NCBI RefSeq assembly: GCF_003001695.1
Contig: NZ_PVYX01000001.1
Coordinates: forward strand, 1,612,001 to 1,676,000
Length of the DNA stretch: 64,000 bases
Reading direction: 5' to 3'
Source of the DNA: Flagellimonas meridianipacifica
GTDB lineage: Bacteria > Bacteroidota > Bacteroidia > Flavobacteriales > Flavobacteriaceae
Of the stretch, positions 63,065-64,000 are shown piece after piece (within the stretch, counting starts at the first letter, position 1; every line of letters starts with the position of its first letter). Under the pieces are notes generated by a model. It was not told where the DNA came from, did not search any database, and saw only the letters and a list, made by a program, of their open reading frames with translations. The position numbers and the translations under genes were made by a program.

Positions 63065-64000
63065 AAATACAACAGGCAATAAAAACCGCCCATTCCGATT
63101 GGCGATTTACCCAAAAAGAAGAGGTCGATACTCCTTTGGTGCTAATATTTGGTGACCGTAATATGTTGGAAGACGAAAATATTTATGAAGAGGTGCGCCA
63201 AATGTATCCTAATGGAAATTTGGTATTTGGCTCCACTTCTGGAGAAATTCTTTCCACCAATGTGTATGAGAATAGCATAACACTTACAGCCATTGAGTTT
63301 GAGAAAACAAGCTTTGAAGTAGTGAACAAAAACGTGTCGGATTATGCAAGCATTCAGGAAATGGGAGAATCCATAACAGAAGAATTTGACAAAGAACGCT
63401 TGCAACACGTATTTGTGGTTTCAGATGGAAGTTTTGTGAATGGGAGTGGATTGATTAAAGGATTGGAGAATGCCGAAGACTTTCAGGCATCAATCACTGG
63501 AGGTCTCTGTGGGGACGGCGCCCGCTTTGAAAAAACCTTGGCCTCTCATAATGAGAATCCAAAACAGGGGGAGGTCATTGCCGTTGGATTTTACGGTTCT
63601 GATTTGGAAGTTTCTTACGCCAATTACGGTGGCTGGACCCCTTTTGGCCCGGAGCGTGTAATCACAAAGTCGGAAGGGAATGTGCTCTATGAAATTGATG
63701 GTAAACCTGCACTGGATTTGTACAAGAAGTACCTAGGTGATAAGGCCAAGCAACTTCCACAAGCTGCACTTTTGTATCCTTTGACTGTTCAAGACAAACC
63801 CGGTTCAGAACCTTTGGTTAGAACTATACTTACTATAGATGAGGAGAAAAATTCCATGGTTTTGGCTGGGGATGCACCGGTAAACTCTAAAGTTCAGCTC
63901 ATGATGTCTACTGTTGATGATATAGCGCAAGGTGCGGCAAAAGCTGCATGTATGGCAATGAAGCAAAGAAAAAAGGAGCCTGAACTGGCTCTTTTAGTCA
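63061..64000 (+). CDS. FIST domain protein (NosP-like), incomplete at window edge
   Basis: The frame starts at ATG 63061, overlapping the kinase stop by 4 bases, and stays open to 64000. It includes FIST_N (LIFGDRNML...GSTSGEILS, FVVSDGSFVNGSGLIKGLEN) and the start of FIST_C (VLYEIDGKPALDLYKKYLG). FIST proteins are small-ligand sensors; NosP members bind heme and NO. Whether this one binds heme is not shown. The 3' end is outside the window. Confidence 0.9.
   Translation, partial: MKIQQAIKTAHSDWRFTQKEEVDTPLVLIFGDRNMLEDENIYEEVRQMYPNGNLVFGSTSGEILSTNVYENSITLTAIEFEKTSFEVVNKNVSDYASIQEMGESITEEFDKERLQHVFVVSDGSFVNGSGLIKGLENAEDFQASITGGLCGDGARFEKTLASHNENPKQGEVIAVGFYGSDLEVSYANYGGWTPFGPERVITKSEGNVLYEIDGKPALDLYKKYLGDKAKQLPQAALLYPLTVQDKPGSEPLVRTILTIDEEKNSMVLAGDAPVNSKVQLMMSTVDDIAQGAAKAACMAMKQRKKEPELALLV

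Noticed and set aside
1..64000. CRISPR arrays, insertion sequences and rRNA genes
   Set aside because: No regularly spaced repeats, transposase-like products or rRNA sequence were seen.

Overview
The window is chromosomal DNA from a marine-type member of Bacteroidota, most likely family Flavobacteriaceae (Muricauda/Allomuricauda-like; the genus is a guess). Support: an rpsP product with a long acidic tail, a replicative DnaE carrying its own N-terminal proofreading exonuclease, a hybrid one-protein two-component regulator, many DUFs typical of the phylum, promoters of the TTG-N19-TAnnTTTG type, and few Shine-Dalgarno sequences. There are no rRNA genes or CRISPR arrays and only one tRNA.

Layout. 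(1) 0.3-8.4 kb: minus-strand accessory genes: a GMC oxidoreductase with its small subunit, an NTF2-like protein, three surface lipoproteins (one kelch-like, two paralogous leucine-rich-repeat proteins), an MddA-like membrane methyltransferase and a cupin. (2) 8.7-12.8 kb: a 1338-residue hybrid histidine kinase/AraC regulator. (3) 13.2-23.4 kb: a mobile, defence-bearing island. It holds a MobP-type relaxase and MobC, a non-coding region full of inverted repeats (probable oriT), a small HTH protein, an AbiE toxin-antitoxin pair with a clear operator, a divergent XRE/ImmA pair, and a four-gene operon that is the most unusual item here: a 57-residue basic protein, a PLAAT/LRAT-like putative lipid hydrolase with a tail anchor, a two-TM SMODS-associated-NUDIX protein, and a CD-NTase fused to what looks like an E2 ubiquitin-conjugating-like domain. 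The island abuts the 3' end of tRNA-Asp(GTC); no integrase lies in the window.

(4) 23.6-29.5 kb: DUF58 protein, thioredoxin and DnaE. (5) 29.5-39.6 kb: a class I lanthipeptide cluster lying between dnaE and rpsP: an unrecognised protein, a DUF6734/glycosyltransferase-like protein, a 53-residue precursor under a near-perfect Fur-box palindrome, split LanB (elimination and glutamylation parts), LanC, an HlyD-type adaptor and a C39-peptidase ABC exporter. (6) 39.9-44.4 kb: rpsP-rimM-trmN6, a glutaryl-CoA-dehydrogenase-like enzyme and a class V aminotransferase-fold protein. (7) 44.4-51.0 kb, minus strand: an FdhF/YdeP-type molybdoenzyme and a dinB-dnaE2-like translesion synthesis operon with a palindrome ahead of dinB.

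(8) 51.1-57.1 kb: a small-RNA candidate, nitroreductase, DUF456, and a tight plus-strand run: lipoprotein, ruvC, DUF3667, hemW, cyclase, DUF4260, DUF4230. (9) 57.1-64.0 kb: a serine hydrolase on the minus strand, Dabb and MmcQ/YjbR proteins, then a single-domain response regulator and an overlapping H-NOX / multi-PAS histidine kinase / FIST set, which looks like a nitric-oxide signalling module and runs off the right edge.
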